A stretch of 64,000 nucleotides of DNA. Origin: Sorghum bicolor. Taxonomy: Eukaryota; Streptophyta; Magnoliopsida; Poales; Poaceae. Made by a program: the position numbers and the translations under genes. The notes below the pieces were generated by a model. It did not search any database. It saw nothing but the letters and a program-made list of their open reading frames with translations, and was not told the DNA's origin. Positions 42,889 to 53,985 of this stretch are shown here, piece after piece. Position 1 is the stretch's first letter; every line of letters begins with the position of its first letter. Location: contig NC_012878.2 of the NCBI RefSeq assembly GCF_000003195.3, positions 41,767,248 to 41,831,247 on the forward strand, written 5' to 3'.

Positions 42889-45800
42889 TAAGAACCGTCG
42901 TCAGAACCGACTGCTTGGATCGGTGGAATCTCATAATCGGCAACTTTGAGAAAATCTTTCTCCCAAACTTCTCCTGAAATGCACCTGGTCCTTTCGTAAG
43001 TATCCGCTTCTGCCGATGCGATAACATAAGAAGAATCTCCTGGGACGATCTCAATCTTGTCACCTACCCACTGAACCAAGCACTTATGCATTGTAGATGG
43101 GACACAACAATTGGCATGAATCCAATCTCTCCCCAATAATAAATTGTAGGCACCTTTTCCGCTGATCACGAAAAAAGTTGTCGGCAAGGTTTTGCTGCCG
43201 ATGGTCAACTCTGCACATATCGCCCCCTTGACTGGAGACACGTTTCCTTCAAAGTCTTTGAGCATCGTATCGGTCTTGGTCAAATCTTGATCCCCTTTCC
43301 CAAGCTTCCGATATACTGCATACGGCATAATATTAATAGCAGCTCCACCATCAACTAGGATCTTGGTCATCGGCTGCCCATCAACCCTTCCTTTGAGGAG
43401 CAAAGCTTTAAGATGCTGCCTCTCGTCATCGGCAGGTTTCTCAAAGATAGCCGTCATCGGATCCAGAGCCAACTGAGCTATCTGATCAGAAAATTCCAAC
43501 TCATCGTCAATGGCTGGTGCAAGAAACTCCATCGGCAACATGAAGACCATGTTGACGCCTGCCGATGGACCTTCCCTCTTAGTGTCTGACGGCTGCCGAC
43601 TTCCAGAGTTCTCTCCCTTGTTTAGCTCCTCTTGCCTTTCTCGTTGCAATCTCCTTTTCTGTGTCTTGGTTAATCCTCGAGGGCACCATGGAGGAAGTGG
43701 CCTTTGCCTTGCCGTCGGGCGTCGGTTCTCCCTTGACTCCATGCGATGCGTGTTAGCATCCCTGCAAAATATGAATTCATCGGGAACCCGCGCATCAGCC
43801 ATTCCTTCGAGCTCCTCTTGGTTCCTGGGAAAATACTGGACACGGTCACTAAGTCTGTTGTGCCCACTGAATCTGCCCCCCAGCCGGTCATGAACTGACA
43901 CCCTTCCTCTGATCGGCCCATTAGCTCGCCGTTCATCATCATGATAACGCCGATCGTTCCTATCGTACCGATCATAACCGTTGCATTCAGGGCAGTCTCT
44001 GACAGTAGGAAGCTTGATATTTTCCTCCCAACAATGGATGAAGAATGGGCAATTCCAATGATCCCTGTGCCGATTCCACTCCTGTCGGCGTCTTTCTTCT
44101 TCCCGTTGATAATCTTCCTGCTGGCGTCGATACCGATCTTCCCGTTGTTGCCATTTTTCTCGAGGCCTCCTATGAGTTATGACGATGCCAGATCGAGGAA
44201 GCCTTCCTGAGCTAGTTCCTTCCTGGACCAAGCCCTTACTTCTTGCATCGGCAGTAGTAACTTGATGCTGAGGATCTACCGATGCACTCTTCTCAGCTGT
44301 CTCCGACGTTAAGACCTTAGCCTTCCCCTTAGCATCCAACATGTTTGTCGGGAAAGGATGTTGGTCTATCTTCATCGGCTTCTGGGCTTTGGAGCTGTCA
44401 AACTTGATTCTCCCGGACTCTATAGCCGATTGCAGCTGCTGTCTGAATACTTTGCACTCGTTGGTGTCATGTGAAGTTGCATTATGCCACTTGCAATATC
44501 TCATCCTCTTCAACTCTTCTGCCGATGGGATCACATGGTTAGGTGACAGTTTGATTTGACCTTCCTGAAGTAGAAAGTCAAATATCCTATCGGCCTTGGC
44601 GGTGTCAAAGGCAAACTTCTCTGGTTCCTTCTGCCCAAAAGGACAAGACATCGGCTTCTTGTTTTTTACCCACTCTGCCAAATCGATTACTGGTTCCTCA
44701 TCGGAATCTGAGCTTGTTGCTTCATCAACAAATGACACTTTCTTATTCCATGCCCTCTTAGGCTCGAAAGGCTTGATGTCTTGATCAGATATCCTCTGCA
44801 CCAAATGACTTAAACTTTCGAACTCCTGAGAGGCATACTTATCCCTGATATGTGGCAACAAACCCTGGAACGCCAAATCGGCTAGCTGCCGATCATCCAG
44901 AACCAGGCTATAGCATTTATTCTTGACCTCTCGTATCCTCTGCACAAATCCCTCAACCGACTCATCATTACGTTGCCTCAACTTGACCAAGTCGGTGATC
45001 TTCTTCTCATGAACCCCCGAGAAGAAGTATTTGTGGAATTGCTTCTCTAGATCGGCCCAAGTAATTACTGAGTTGGGAGGTAATGATATGAACCAAGTAA
45101 AGGCCGATCCAGACAATGATGATGAAAATAGACGAACCCTCAATTCGTCCCTGTTACCAGCCTCTCCACATTGAATAATGAACCTGTTGACATGCTCCAT
45201 GGTTGACGTGTCGTCCTGTCCGGAAAACTTTGTAAAATCCGGTACCTTGTACCGATGTGGAAGCGGGATCAAATCATACGCTGGAGGATACGGTGTCCGA
45301 TAAGAATAAGTGTTGACTTTGGGTTTTATCCCAAATTGTTCCCTCATTACTTCAGCAATCTTATCGGCCCAATACGCATCGGCATCTTGCCGATGAGGCG
45401 GCTGCGGATCTGGCACTTGGTGGCGAACCTCCACGTGTCTGTTCAGGACGTGACCTGCATGGAACATTGTATTGGTCACCTGTCCTCCAATCTGCGGACT
45501 ACCAAACTGCTGTCCACCGATTGGCTGTCCTCCGAGTTGCTGTCCAAAATTTATTGGCTGGTTGGGAACCCCCTGACCTTGGAACCCGGGATAGACCTGC
45601 CCTTGCTGGAACCCTGTAGTCTGATAACCCTGCTGGGGCGATTGTGGAAAGGCTTGCTGTCCAAGCCATCCATTATTAGCGTTCATCGGCATAGGTGCAG
45701 CCGATGATTGGTAATTGGGTACCGTCGTTGAATTGACATACCCCGACTGGGCCATAGGCCTCTGTTGCATCAGCATTGACTCTGCCGATGCGTTGGGCAT

Positions 45801-46631
45801 CTGAAACATTGAATCTTGAGGATTCCCAGTGTGAGGCCTTGCAGTAGTAGTTGTGATATACCGAGGACTCTGGTTCACCGGCGCATTGGGAGGTGCCGAT
45901 GTCATAGGAGTTTTGCCCCTCATGTCAGTTATTTGTGATGTTCCCGGCGTCAACTCTAGAGGCATACCATAACCCCACCAGTTGGGAGGAAGAGTTAACC
46001 CTGACATTGCCGATGCCAACATATCTGTTGTCAGTTTATGCTGCCCAACTGAAATTTGTGGGTTGGTTGCCATCGGCATAGATAGTGCACAAGTAGTCCC
46101 CAATGTACTTGGAGGGACGGCAGACTGTGCACTTGCATTCGTCAAGGCAGCCGATGGAGCCGTGACCTCTGGTGCCGATGGCTGATGATGGGAGGGCCCC
46201 ACATAATCTGGCGGGATTTGTCCTTCCTTGAAAGTTCTTGCCACGGCGTTGAAAACCGTATTAGACAGTACACCAGCTTGGTTAATCAACGCTCGATTGA
46301 TGGCATTGTCAACCATATCTTGAAGCTTGCCAGGATTGGCGTCAAAGGTGACCTGCCGTGGTGCCGGCAGTGCATCTTTCTGGACCACTTCGCCGCTCCT
46401 GTTTATGCTGAAAGACCTCAGGCATTGCTGCTTGAACTCTTCCATGGCTTGGGCAATAGCTTGCTTTTGCTCATCCTTGAGGTTGGCCTCCGTCACGGGG
46501 ATGACGTTCTCTTGATCGAGGTCAGAGATCGACATGTTGATCTTGATCTTGAATCTATCCCACCGGGCGTGCCCAAAGATGTGTTGATGCAAAACTGATC
46601 TGCAAACACAAAGGGCTAATACCCGATTCAA
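42888..46631 (-). CDS. gag: Tat Gag-protease (up to 1247 aa)
   Basis: Open from ATG 46631. A second ATG at 46535 (MSISDLDQENVIP) is a more likely start, because the first 32 residues look like leader sequence. Order: a low-complexity Q/P/G-rich region (residues ~230-400), the capsid core (RLFSSSLSGSAFTWFISLPP, ITWADLEKQFHKYFF), a zinc-binding-like CKWHNATSHDTNECKVF, a highly charged R/E/D-rich region, then a retropepsin with active site VDGGAAINIMP and LLLGRDWIH near the C-terminus. No stop or frameshift interrupts 1247 codons. Gag and protease share one frame. Pol is in another frame and starts with its own ATG on the stop codon. Confidence 0.94.
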   Translation of the reverse strand: MNRVLALCVCRSVLHQHIFGHARWDRFKIKINMSISDLDQENVIPVTEANLKDEQKQAIAQAMEEFKQQCLRSFSINRSGEVVQKDALPAPRQVTFDANPGKLQDMVDNAINRALINQAGVLSNTVFNAVARTFKEGQIPPDYVGPSHHQPSAPEVTAPSAALTNASAQSAVPPSTLGTTCALSMPMATNPQISVGQHKLTTDMLASAMSGLTLPPNWWGYGMPLELTPGTSQITDMRGKTPMTSAPPNAPVNQSPRYITTTTARPHTGNPQDSMFQMPNASAESMLMQQRPMAQSGYVNSTTVPNYQSSAAPMPMNANNGWLGQQAFPQSPQQGYQTTGFQQGQVYPGFQGQGVPNQPINFGQQLGGQPIGGQQFGSPQIGGQVTNTMFHAGHVLNRHVEVRHQVPDPQPPHRQDADAYWADKIAEVMREQFGIKPKVNTYSYRTPYPPAYDLIPLPHRYKVPDFTKFSGQDDTSTMEHVNRFIIQCGEAGNRDELRVRLFSSSLSGSAFTWFISLPPNSVITWADLEKQFHKYFFSGVHEKKITDLVKLRQRNDESVEGFVQRIREVKNKCYSLVLDDRQLADLAFQGLLPHIRDKYASQEFESLSHLVQRISDQDIKPFEPKRAWNKKVSFVDEATSSDSDEEPVIDLAEWVKNKKPMSCPFGQKEPEKFAFDTAKADRIFDFLLQEGQIKLSPNHVIPSAEELKRMRYCKWHNATSHDTNECKVFRQQLQSAIESGRIKFDSSKAQKPMKIDQHPFPTNMLDAKGKAKVLTSETAEKSASVDPQHQVTTADARSKGLVQEGTSSGRLPRSGIVITHRRPREKWQQREDRYRRQQEDYQREEERRRQEWNRHRDHWNCPFFIHCWEENIKLPTVRDCPECNGYDRYDRNDRRYHDDERRANGPIRGRVSVHDRLGGRFSGHNRLSDRVQYFPRNQEELEGMADARVPDEFIFCRDANTHRMESRENRRPTARQRPLPPWCPRGLTKTQKRRLQRERQEELNKGENSGSRQPSDTKREGPSAGVNMVFMLPMEFLAPAIDDELEFSDQIAQLALDPMTAIFEKPADDERQHLKALLLKGRVDGQPMTKILVDGGAAINIMPYAVYRKLGKGDQDLTKTDTMLKDFEGNVSPVKGAICAELTIGSKTLPTTFFVISGKGAYNLLLGRDWIHANCCVPSTMHKCLVQWVGDKIEIVPGDSSYVIASAEADTYERTRCISGEVWEKDFLKVADYEIPPIQAVGSDDGS

Positions 46632-46654
46632 ACGTTAAGGCGTGCCAGCCGATT

Positions 46655-47269
46655 TGACCTTGCTATCGGCAAAGGTGATAACTCGAATACTTTAGTCCTG
46701 ACAACAGCGATGCGCCCGGATGTCACGGCTAAGAGGTACTCACGCGGAACTCGAGAACACGCCGAGCTTAAGTCGACGAATTCCTAAGAACTCGTAATAA
46801 AAAGAAAAAAGTATGACGAAGTCGTCGAAAAGTAGATGCTGGAATATGAGTAAAAACGTGTGTTTGATTGATTTCTTGATTCATTATTACAAGGTCCTAG
46901 GGTTTATATTTATACCCTGCTCAAAGAGCTACAACCAGACACGATTAGAATTCGAATTCCAAATTACACGGAATCCGTATACAAAACGATGCAAATAACT
47001 AAGGAAATAATAAAACTATCCTTCGTGACAAACCGAAACTCCTCCACATGACAACTGGCAGCTTCCGGACTCCTCCTTCGCATCATCGGCAATCCCCTTG
47101 CCATAGTCATCGGCAGACCTTTTTATCCAGCCATCGGCACCATATTACTGCCTGTGGACTTAGTCACATTCAACCTCTCCCTCATCGGCAACCATCCTCA
47201 TCAGCAACCCGCATCGTACTGCCACCCTATCCTGCCATCCTAGACACGTGCCCAAAAATGGTGTCAACA
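46655..47269 (-). repeat. Element T 5' LTR
   Basis: The outer end TGTTGACACC is at 47269, next to element O sequence (expected target duplication catag, 47270-47274). TATA is at 46903-46914. No difference from 35017-35631 was seen. Confidence 0.85.
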
Positions 47270-49475
47270 CATAGGCTTTGCAAGTTTGGAGAATCCTTCA
47301 ATGAATCTACGATAATAACCAGCTAGTCCAAGAAAACTGCAAATTTCACTTACATCTGTAGGCGGTTTCCAATTCAGCACATCTTTCAACTTACTAGGAT
47401 CCACTACAATATCACCATTAGAGACAACATGACCAAGAAAGGAAACTTCTTCCAACCAAAACTCACATTTACTACGCTTAGCATACAACTTATGTTCCCT
47501 AAGTTTCTGTAAGACCAATCTCAGATGTTCAGCATGTTCATCCTTTGTTTTAGGGAATACCAGTATATCATCAATAAATAAAACCACAAACTTATCCAGA
47601 TACTCCATAAATACTTTATTCATCATGTACATAAAGTAAGCTGGTGCATTGGTTAAACCAAAAGACATAACTATATACTCATACAACCCGTACCTTGTTG
47701 TGAAAGCTATCTTTGGTATATCTGAATTCCGAATCTTCAATTGATGATAACCAGAACGCAAATCAATCTTAGAGAACACACAAGCACCTCTCAGCTGATC
47801 AAATAAGTCATCAATCCTAGGCAAGGGGTATTTATTCTTGATAGTGACCTCATTAAGTGACCGATAATCAACACACATCCTCTGACTACCATCTTTCTTA
47901 TCAACAAAGATAACTGGTGCAGCCCATGGTGAAGAACTAGGACGAATGAACCCTTTATCTTTCAATTCCTTTATTTGTTTCTTAAGTTCTTCTAATTCAT
48001 TAACCCCCATTCTATATGGTCTTTTAGCTATGGGTGCAGTACCAGGTAGTAATTCAATAATAAATTCAATGTCTCGGTCAGGTGGCATACCTGGCAATTC
48101 ATCTGGAAAACATGTGGAAACTCATTCACTACCAGGTTCTGAGGATCAATATCATCATCCAGTTGGTTCACTGTAGCTATAGGTGGTGCCTGTACTACCA
48201 CATCAACACTAATTCGTTCTCCCTTTGGTGTTGTCAGAACTACCATCTTCTCTTTGCACTTAATTTTTGTAGTATATTTCTTCATCCAATCCAAACCCAA
48301 GATCACATCTATGCCTGAAGTTCTCATAACCATGGGAGTGACAGGAAAATCTACCACCCTTAAAGAAAGACTTGCTGAGGGGCAACAATAAGAAATTGGT
48401 ATAGTCCCACCCAATGAATTTACTAGCATAGGGGCTTTCATGGCAACTAGTGGAATGCCATGAACTCTAACAAATTCTTGTGAAATGAATGCATGCGAAG
48501 ATCCAGAATCAAATAAAACTGTAGCAGGGATAGAGTTGATGCTGAATGTACCGATCATAATTTCTGGTCCTTCCTGAACTGTTTCTGCAGCCACATTGTT
48601 CAACGTTGCCGCATAAGCAGTAGACTGTTGATTGTTGTTATGCTTGTTGAACTTCTCTAGGCAATCATATGACATATGTCCTTCCTTCCCACAACGGAAA
48701 CACCTCGTAGGAGTGTTAGGAGCACTTCTCTTCATGGGGGTGGCATTTGAATTTCCTGAGCGTGGTGTCTGCTGGCCATTCTGCTGTTGGTTAGGATTAC
48801 GCTGCTGGAATGGACGGCGCTGATTCCCATTCTATGGTTGATTCTGGAAACGCTGAGGCTGTTGGTTGCGGTTCCACTGACTAATCCGTCCCTGAAACCT
48901 CTGCTGGTGGCCCTGCTGAGAACTAAAACGCTGGCGGTTATTGCTCCCAGAACCTTATGCTAGCATCCTCCTCTTCTTATCCTACCCTTTGCGCATGTTG
49001 TCCAACACAATAGCATGATTCACCAGGGCCTAGAAGGTAGGGTAAGTATTTCCAGTCAGTTGCAACCTGAGTTCATAGTAGAGACCCTTCATGAACAGAT
49101 GCCGCTTATCAGCATCTTCTCTGACATCATTTGGGGTATAGCGAGCCAACTGCTCAAATGTGTCATGATACTCAGCCACAGCTGAGAGATCTGAATTCCT
49201 CCTACTTGAGCTCCATCATTCCCTCATTGATATGTCGTGCTCTGAAATCTCTGCAAAATTCCTACCAAGTGACAGCAGGAGCATGGTTGGGACGAGCAGC
49301 TTGATGTTTCTCCACAGCACGCAGCCAGTCATCTGCCTCCATAGGATCTACGGAGTGAGTAAACACTGGAGGTCTTCCCTTCATGAATTCCCCACGCTTG
49401 TCCCTCACATGAACAGGTGGTGGAACATTGGCACCCATGCCACAGCCTCTGCCTCTTCCCCTTGCTGCCATCTGT
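47270..49475 (-). pseudogene. pol: gag-protease-RT of outer element O, cut by T
   Basis: Minus-strand Tekay/Del-like polyprotein. Gag starts near 49475 (MAARGRGRGCG) with DPMEADDWLRAVEKH and INEGMMELK. A CCHC knuckle CFRCGKEGHMSYDC follows (48690), then the protease LFDSGSSHAFIS with VILGLDWM. The RT has [56 protein letters not shown] and FIDDILVF. Defects are at least five TAG codons in gag (49262, 49202, 49030, 48982, 48832), a TAA near 48955, a short deletion after LKxEEF, and a one-base loss near 48105 between protease and RT. The frame ends at 47270 where T inserted. The rest of pol is absent except for 1-428. Confidence 0.93.
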
Positions 49476-49495
49476 ATTCCATGGTATGAAAACAT

Positions 49496-50037
49496 GTCTT
49501 AGTAACGTCCAACATGACAATTACAAGAGATAACGGAATCTGAAATTTTTCTGGGTAACATCCAACATCAGCAGATCAGAGAATCAGTCATATCTCGAGT
49601 TCCAGAATTCAAAAGGATACATTATGTACACCGTTGGAAAGATAAAGAAATTATCTACAACTTTCATTTAGATCATATTAACAGATCCCATTGCTAGTAC
49701 AACCGAAACTGTTCCAGAATTCCAGACTGCGTAGAAACCTCAACTTTGAACAGCCATAACTCACAGCTCATAACAGATAATAATGTCATTCTTGCGGAAT
49801 TGGAAAGATATGAAAGTCTACTTGTTCTCACAGAAATTTGATGAACATTGAGTGAACAGAATTTGAATTATACCAGAATCATTGCAGACTGCTCCAGAAG
49901 ACAGCAAAGGACAGAAACAGAATATGACCCCAAACCAACTATTTATTCATGTTCTTACTTAAGGTTCTTAACTAGGGAACTTGTGGACATTCCCACAAAT
50001 TTCCAGCACTCGTTACAAAAATCCAAATCACACATAA
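49496..50037 (-). other. Element O spacer between upstream ORF and gag
   Basis: About 540 bases without a supportable gene. Confidence 0.5.
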
Positions 50038-50946
50038 TCATAATAACAATCCAGCAAACACACCAAGTTCACACCACACTAGAAAAGACTTGAAATAACT
50101 CATGATACTACTAGCGTTCCTATTACATATGGGTTTTTCCTCTTCCTCGGGAGGGACATCCTTTAAGATAGGCTCTGAACGAAGCCTCTTGTGAAGCTTG
50201 GGAAGGCCTAATTCTGCTCGAAGATCATCTGCTTCCCTTTGCTCCCGCTCTAGGAGTCTTCTCTCACGGCGCAGTTCATCCTCCAACTGGATCACTTTGA
50301 AGGTTAATTCAGAAGTCAACGCCACCTATGCCTGGAGCTTTGGTTCTATAGTATCTGGAACTTCTATAGCCCAAGTCATTTCCTCTAGCATGAAGCGAGG
50401 ATAGTGGTATGTCGCGTTGTACTGGGCCTCCTCAAAGCGTCTGCCACAGTAAAAGACCAATGCCTGGTAATCCGCATCAGCCATACTCTCCTTTACAGTG
50501 TCCCGGCTGATTCGAGAGAGGTGTTTTGACTCCACCCTGCGAATCCCCTTAGAAGCATCCAGTGTCTTGACTACCAGCTCTGCATCCCACAGTGATCTCC
50601 TCAGGGGGTGTCTGTACTCAGTGCAGCAATACTCCAGAGTGACTTGCAAATCTGGGTAGTAGCGGTTCAATATCAACACCAAATGCTCATGGAAGAAAGC
50701 CATGGGGTTTGACTCTGCAAACCATAGCACTATAATCCAACCCATCCTTGTATTAGCTAATTGAGCAGGCTGTGGTGGAGGTGGATCCTGCATCTCCTCA
50801 TCTTCAGGCACATTCTCCTGAGCTTCCACCCTTGATTTTTCATCTGCCAGCTCAGGAACACCTTCCACATGCTGCCCCCTTGGGTTGAACAGGGCACGGT
50901 ACTCCTCAACAGTCATGCGTGCAGCACTACGGGTATGGGGCGACAT
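50038..50946 (-). pseudogene. Extra ORF upstream of gag in element O
   Basis: Starts MSPHTRSAARMTVEEYRALF at 50946, about 180 bases after the PBS. A single TAG (50326-50328) divides a 206-residue first part from a 95-residue second part in the same frame. The first part has a proline-rich linker and then a compact region (MAFFHEHLVLILNRYYPD, DAELVVKTLD, ALVFYCGRRFEEAQ). The second part is a strong predicted coiled coil (VIQLEDELRRERRLLEREQ). I do not recognise the family with certainty. A coiled-coil protein encoded between PBS and gag is not part of the standard Ty3/gypsy gene set. It may be an accessory protein of this family or a captured host fragment. Confidence 0.6.
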
Positions 50947-51126
50947 CTACAAAATGTTTTTTAGACATAGATCAGATAGATGCAATAATTTCACAATAGA
51001 GTAAGATAGAGAAGCATAAAACTTTTAGAAAATAACAAGACCATAGTGGGAAGCATGAAGTAAGTAAAGTAAAGGACCCAAAGTTTCAACCATTGCTAAC
51101 TAGGTTTGCGTCCTACAATCAACAAA

Positions 51127-51138
51127 GCTTTAATACCA
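51127..51138 (-). other. Element O primer-binding site (decayed tRNA-iMet)
   Basis: The plus strand reads GCTTTAATACCA, two transitions from the initiator tRNA-Met end, three bases from the LTR. Confidence 0.7.
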
Positions 51139-51141
51139 ATT

Positions 51142-53862
51142 TGTCACACCCATATTTTAAGAACAAAATAGGATGCATAAAAGACTCATATGTGCCCCAG
51201 AAACAGTCGCACACATAAGTAGACAATTCTCAAATGTACCATTGCAGTGTTTATTACATAGCGGAACAATAATAAATCACATAGTCTTATACAATAATAA
51301 TAGTAAGTATAAATAATGCTCTCGACGGAAGCTTCACACAGGAACAAACGTTGACTGGTTTACTTCAAACCTAATACTCATATCGATAGTCCTCATTCCA
51401 ATCGTCATCATTTGCATAACCTGGGGTGTTGGGAAATTGCAAGAGTGAGCACATATCGTACTCAACAAGTATAACCAGGGGTTCATGAGGTTCAAATAGC
51501 TGACATTGGTTTAACTTCATTTAGCTTTTAATGGTGGATAGCATGTTCATAATTTAATAGCAATTGTCAAGGTAGCATAAATAATCCAATAATCACATGA
51601 TCAAATGTAAGCATAATTAACTCATAGCATAAACGATAACCAAATGAACGTAATAACTTAATAAGCTCATCATCTTTAATATAATAACCCCCAAGGCCGC
51701 TCTTAACCGTGAGCATGGCTAGTATACCAGTTTTAATACTCTGTAGAGGTTGTACATCTTTACCCATGAGTCATGATTTACCCTTTTGCCTGAGGTAGCT
51801 AATCTCTTAACCCCCTTCCTAGGGAGGTTGGCAAGGATCACTATGAAGCCTTTCAAAAGTTCGTCTAACATGTTAGGGCCGCAAGGTTTCCCGGGCGTGT
51901 AGATATAGAGCCCCTCTTCCAATGGCACAATGACTCGCAGCCTATACACATAAAGACAGAGGCCACACTATACCCAAAATGGCAAGCCCCTCTAGCGCCC
52001 ATTTGGGTAACTGCTAACAAGCTAGAAAAGGTCTTCATACTGAGCTAAAGTCAGAGTCATTATGGCCCTCATGGTTGCACTGTTATCCCGATGATCACTT
52101 ACAGACAAGATCTCACATGGTTATTAGTCATCTTTTAACGTTCATTGCATAGCATTTAATCATCTTACAAGATCATGAATTGTATCAAGCACTAGCAAAA
52201 CTACACCAAAATGCATATTAAATAGGTAACAAGGAATACAGGTAACAATCATCTATGATTTTGCTAAGGTCGACAAGGTGGAAACATGCATATGATATAT
52301 ATGTGTATTTATAAGTGTATAGGTAACAAGAATGATCCCAAGTTATACTTGCCTTGATCAAAGCTCTCCTTAGCATGCTTCTGGTTGTCAAAAGTTTGGT
52401 CTTGTTCACCAACGTACGGCTCACCGTCTATTCCCAACATCAATCAACAACACGCAATCTAATGTAAAACAAGCTATAATTAGAATATTACACCAGCAGT
52501 GAGAAATCAAAGATAAAAGTTTATAAAAATATTCTATGTCGCGCTACGATCACACAAATGTAAAGTTCACGAAAATCAGAATTAAGACGTAGAAGTTATG
52601 AATTTTCTAATATTTCCTATAGATAAATAAATAATTAAATGCTACTGCGAAATTAAAAAGTTTCAAAACAGTGAAATAATACTTCTAACATGTAGAGCTC
52701 GTAAGTACGAATCTAACGAAATTTGAATGGACAAAAACGGAGTTAAAACGAATATTGTATGAGCAAAATACTTCCAATGGTAATTTTGTAAATAACAGAA
52801 AACGTAATCTGACAAAACCAAACCGAAATACGTTTTTAAATGAAGAAAATGCATTCTGCGCAAACCGCCAAGGACTGCGGGTTAATTTGCGAAAACTTCC
52901 AGGGACTCTTTATGAAGAAGTGCAGCGAAGGGGTATGTTTTAATCCGGGCCTTTGATTTGCGATCCAACGGTCCAAGCTCCATTAGCGGGAACAGGCAGC
53001 GGCCGGCCGGCTCCCTGTACTCTGGCGCGGTGGCGACCATTGTTGCCGCCGCCAAGCTCGTCGGAGCTTCCCAGTTTCTTGTTTCCGAGCACCAAAAGCA
53101 AAACCGAGACCATGGGGAGATAGAGGAGCGTGCGGCGAACTCACCTAGGGGATTGTTTTGGCCTGAGAGAGAACAGGGGACTCGCGCCACGGTGAAGAGC
53201 GGGTGCGGCCACAGCGAAATCCAAAAACACGATGTTTAGGGCGGCTACGGCTTCCGAGGTGCAACTAACATCAAAAGAAGGTCGCGGCGGGGCTTAGGAG
53301 CTTTATAAGGCACGGTTTAGCAAGAAATCCCGGAGGTTTCGGGATTGGAAAGATTGCTTGCGGTTGGGATGGAGTCCGGCTTAGTTACGAAACAGGAAAG
53401 AAGAAGGCGCTGCTGCAGAGCGAGAGAAGGAGGGGTCCCAGCCGTCGGCCACAGAAACAGGAGAGAGGGGAAATCCACGCGCACGGGTGGGCTGCGCCCT
53501 GGGCCGAGGCGAGATGGGCCATAGGGAGGAAGTTGGGCCGAGCACGGGAGAGGGGGGGGGGAGAAAGGAAGAGGGGCTGGGTGGGCCGAAAGGCCACCAG
53601 GTAAGCCTTCTCCTCTTTTTTTTTATTCTTTTTCTTTTTCAAATCTTCTTCTAAAGGAGCTTTTGAGCATAAACAAATAAAATAAAATCAGAAACATCAG
53701 CACAAAATACTATGCTCCAGCATGAATGCAAAACATGTTTCTAAACTTATGATGAATTTTATTTTCCACCAAAAATTATTTAAGTGCTAAATTTAAATGC
53801 TCACAAAAATACTTAAATAAATCAAATTAAATCCTATTAATTGAAATCAAATTTTTGGGTGT
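51142..53862 (-). repeat. Element O 5' LTR
   Basis: Begins TGTCACACCC (51142) next to the PBS. The outer end reads ACACCCAAAAATTTG on the minus strand and stops at about 53862, without the expected terminal TGTC/TGTG bases, so a few end bases are lost or mutated. The minus-strand TATA box TATAAAG is at 53301-53307. A GC-rich block with CT tracts lies at 53000-53620. Confidence 0.75.
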
Positions 53863-53865
53863 TTC

Positions 53866-53985
53866 CCCTACTCGCTGGTCTGCGCCTGCCCCTGCTCGTC
53901 GGTCCATGCCTGCCCTGCTTATCGGTCTACGCTCGCCCCTGCTCACCAGTCCGCGCCCGCCCTGCTCGCTGGTCCACGCCACCAG
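53866..53985. repeat. Minisatellite, ~23-24 bp unit, about five copies
   Basis: Units of the type cctgctcgc-tggtccgcgcctgc repeat with substitutions immediately beyond the end of LTR O. Confidence 0.8.

Larger units (their letters stand above)
35017..47269 (-). mobile_element. Element T: complete, young Tat-lineage Ty3/gypsy element with antisense gene
   Basis: About 12.25 kb on the minus strand. Order: 5' LTR (46655-47269), gag-pro, pol with two RNase H domains, a convergent antisense gene, PPT, 3' LTR. The second (archaeal-type) RNase H and an additional ORF between pol and the 3' LTR are features of the Tat lineage. The LTRs show no difference by eye and both retroviral-type ORFs are open, so insertion is recent. 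It lies in the RT region of element O. The far-side target duplication is lost. Confidence 0.93.

Noticed and set aside
45255..45707. 150-aa plus-strand ORF and other plus-strand ORFs across T gag-pol
   Set aside because: Antisense shadows of the intact gag and pol. No introns or promoter like the gene at 36271.
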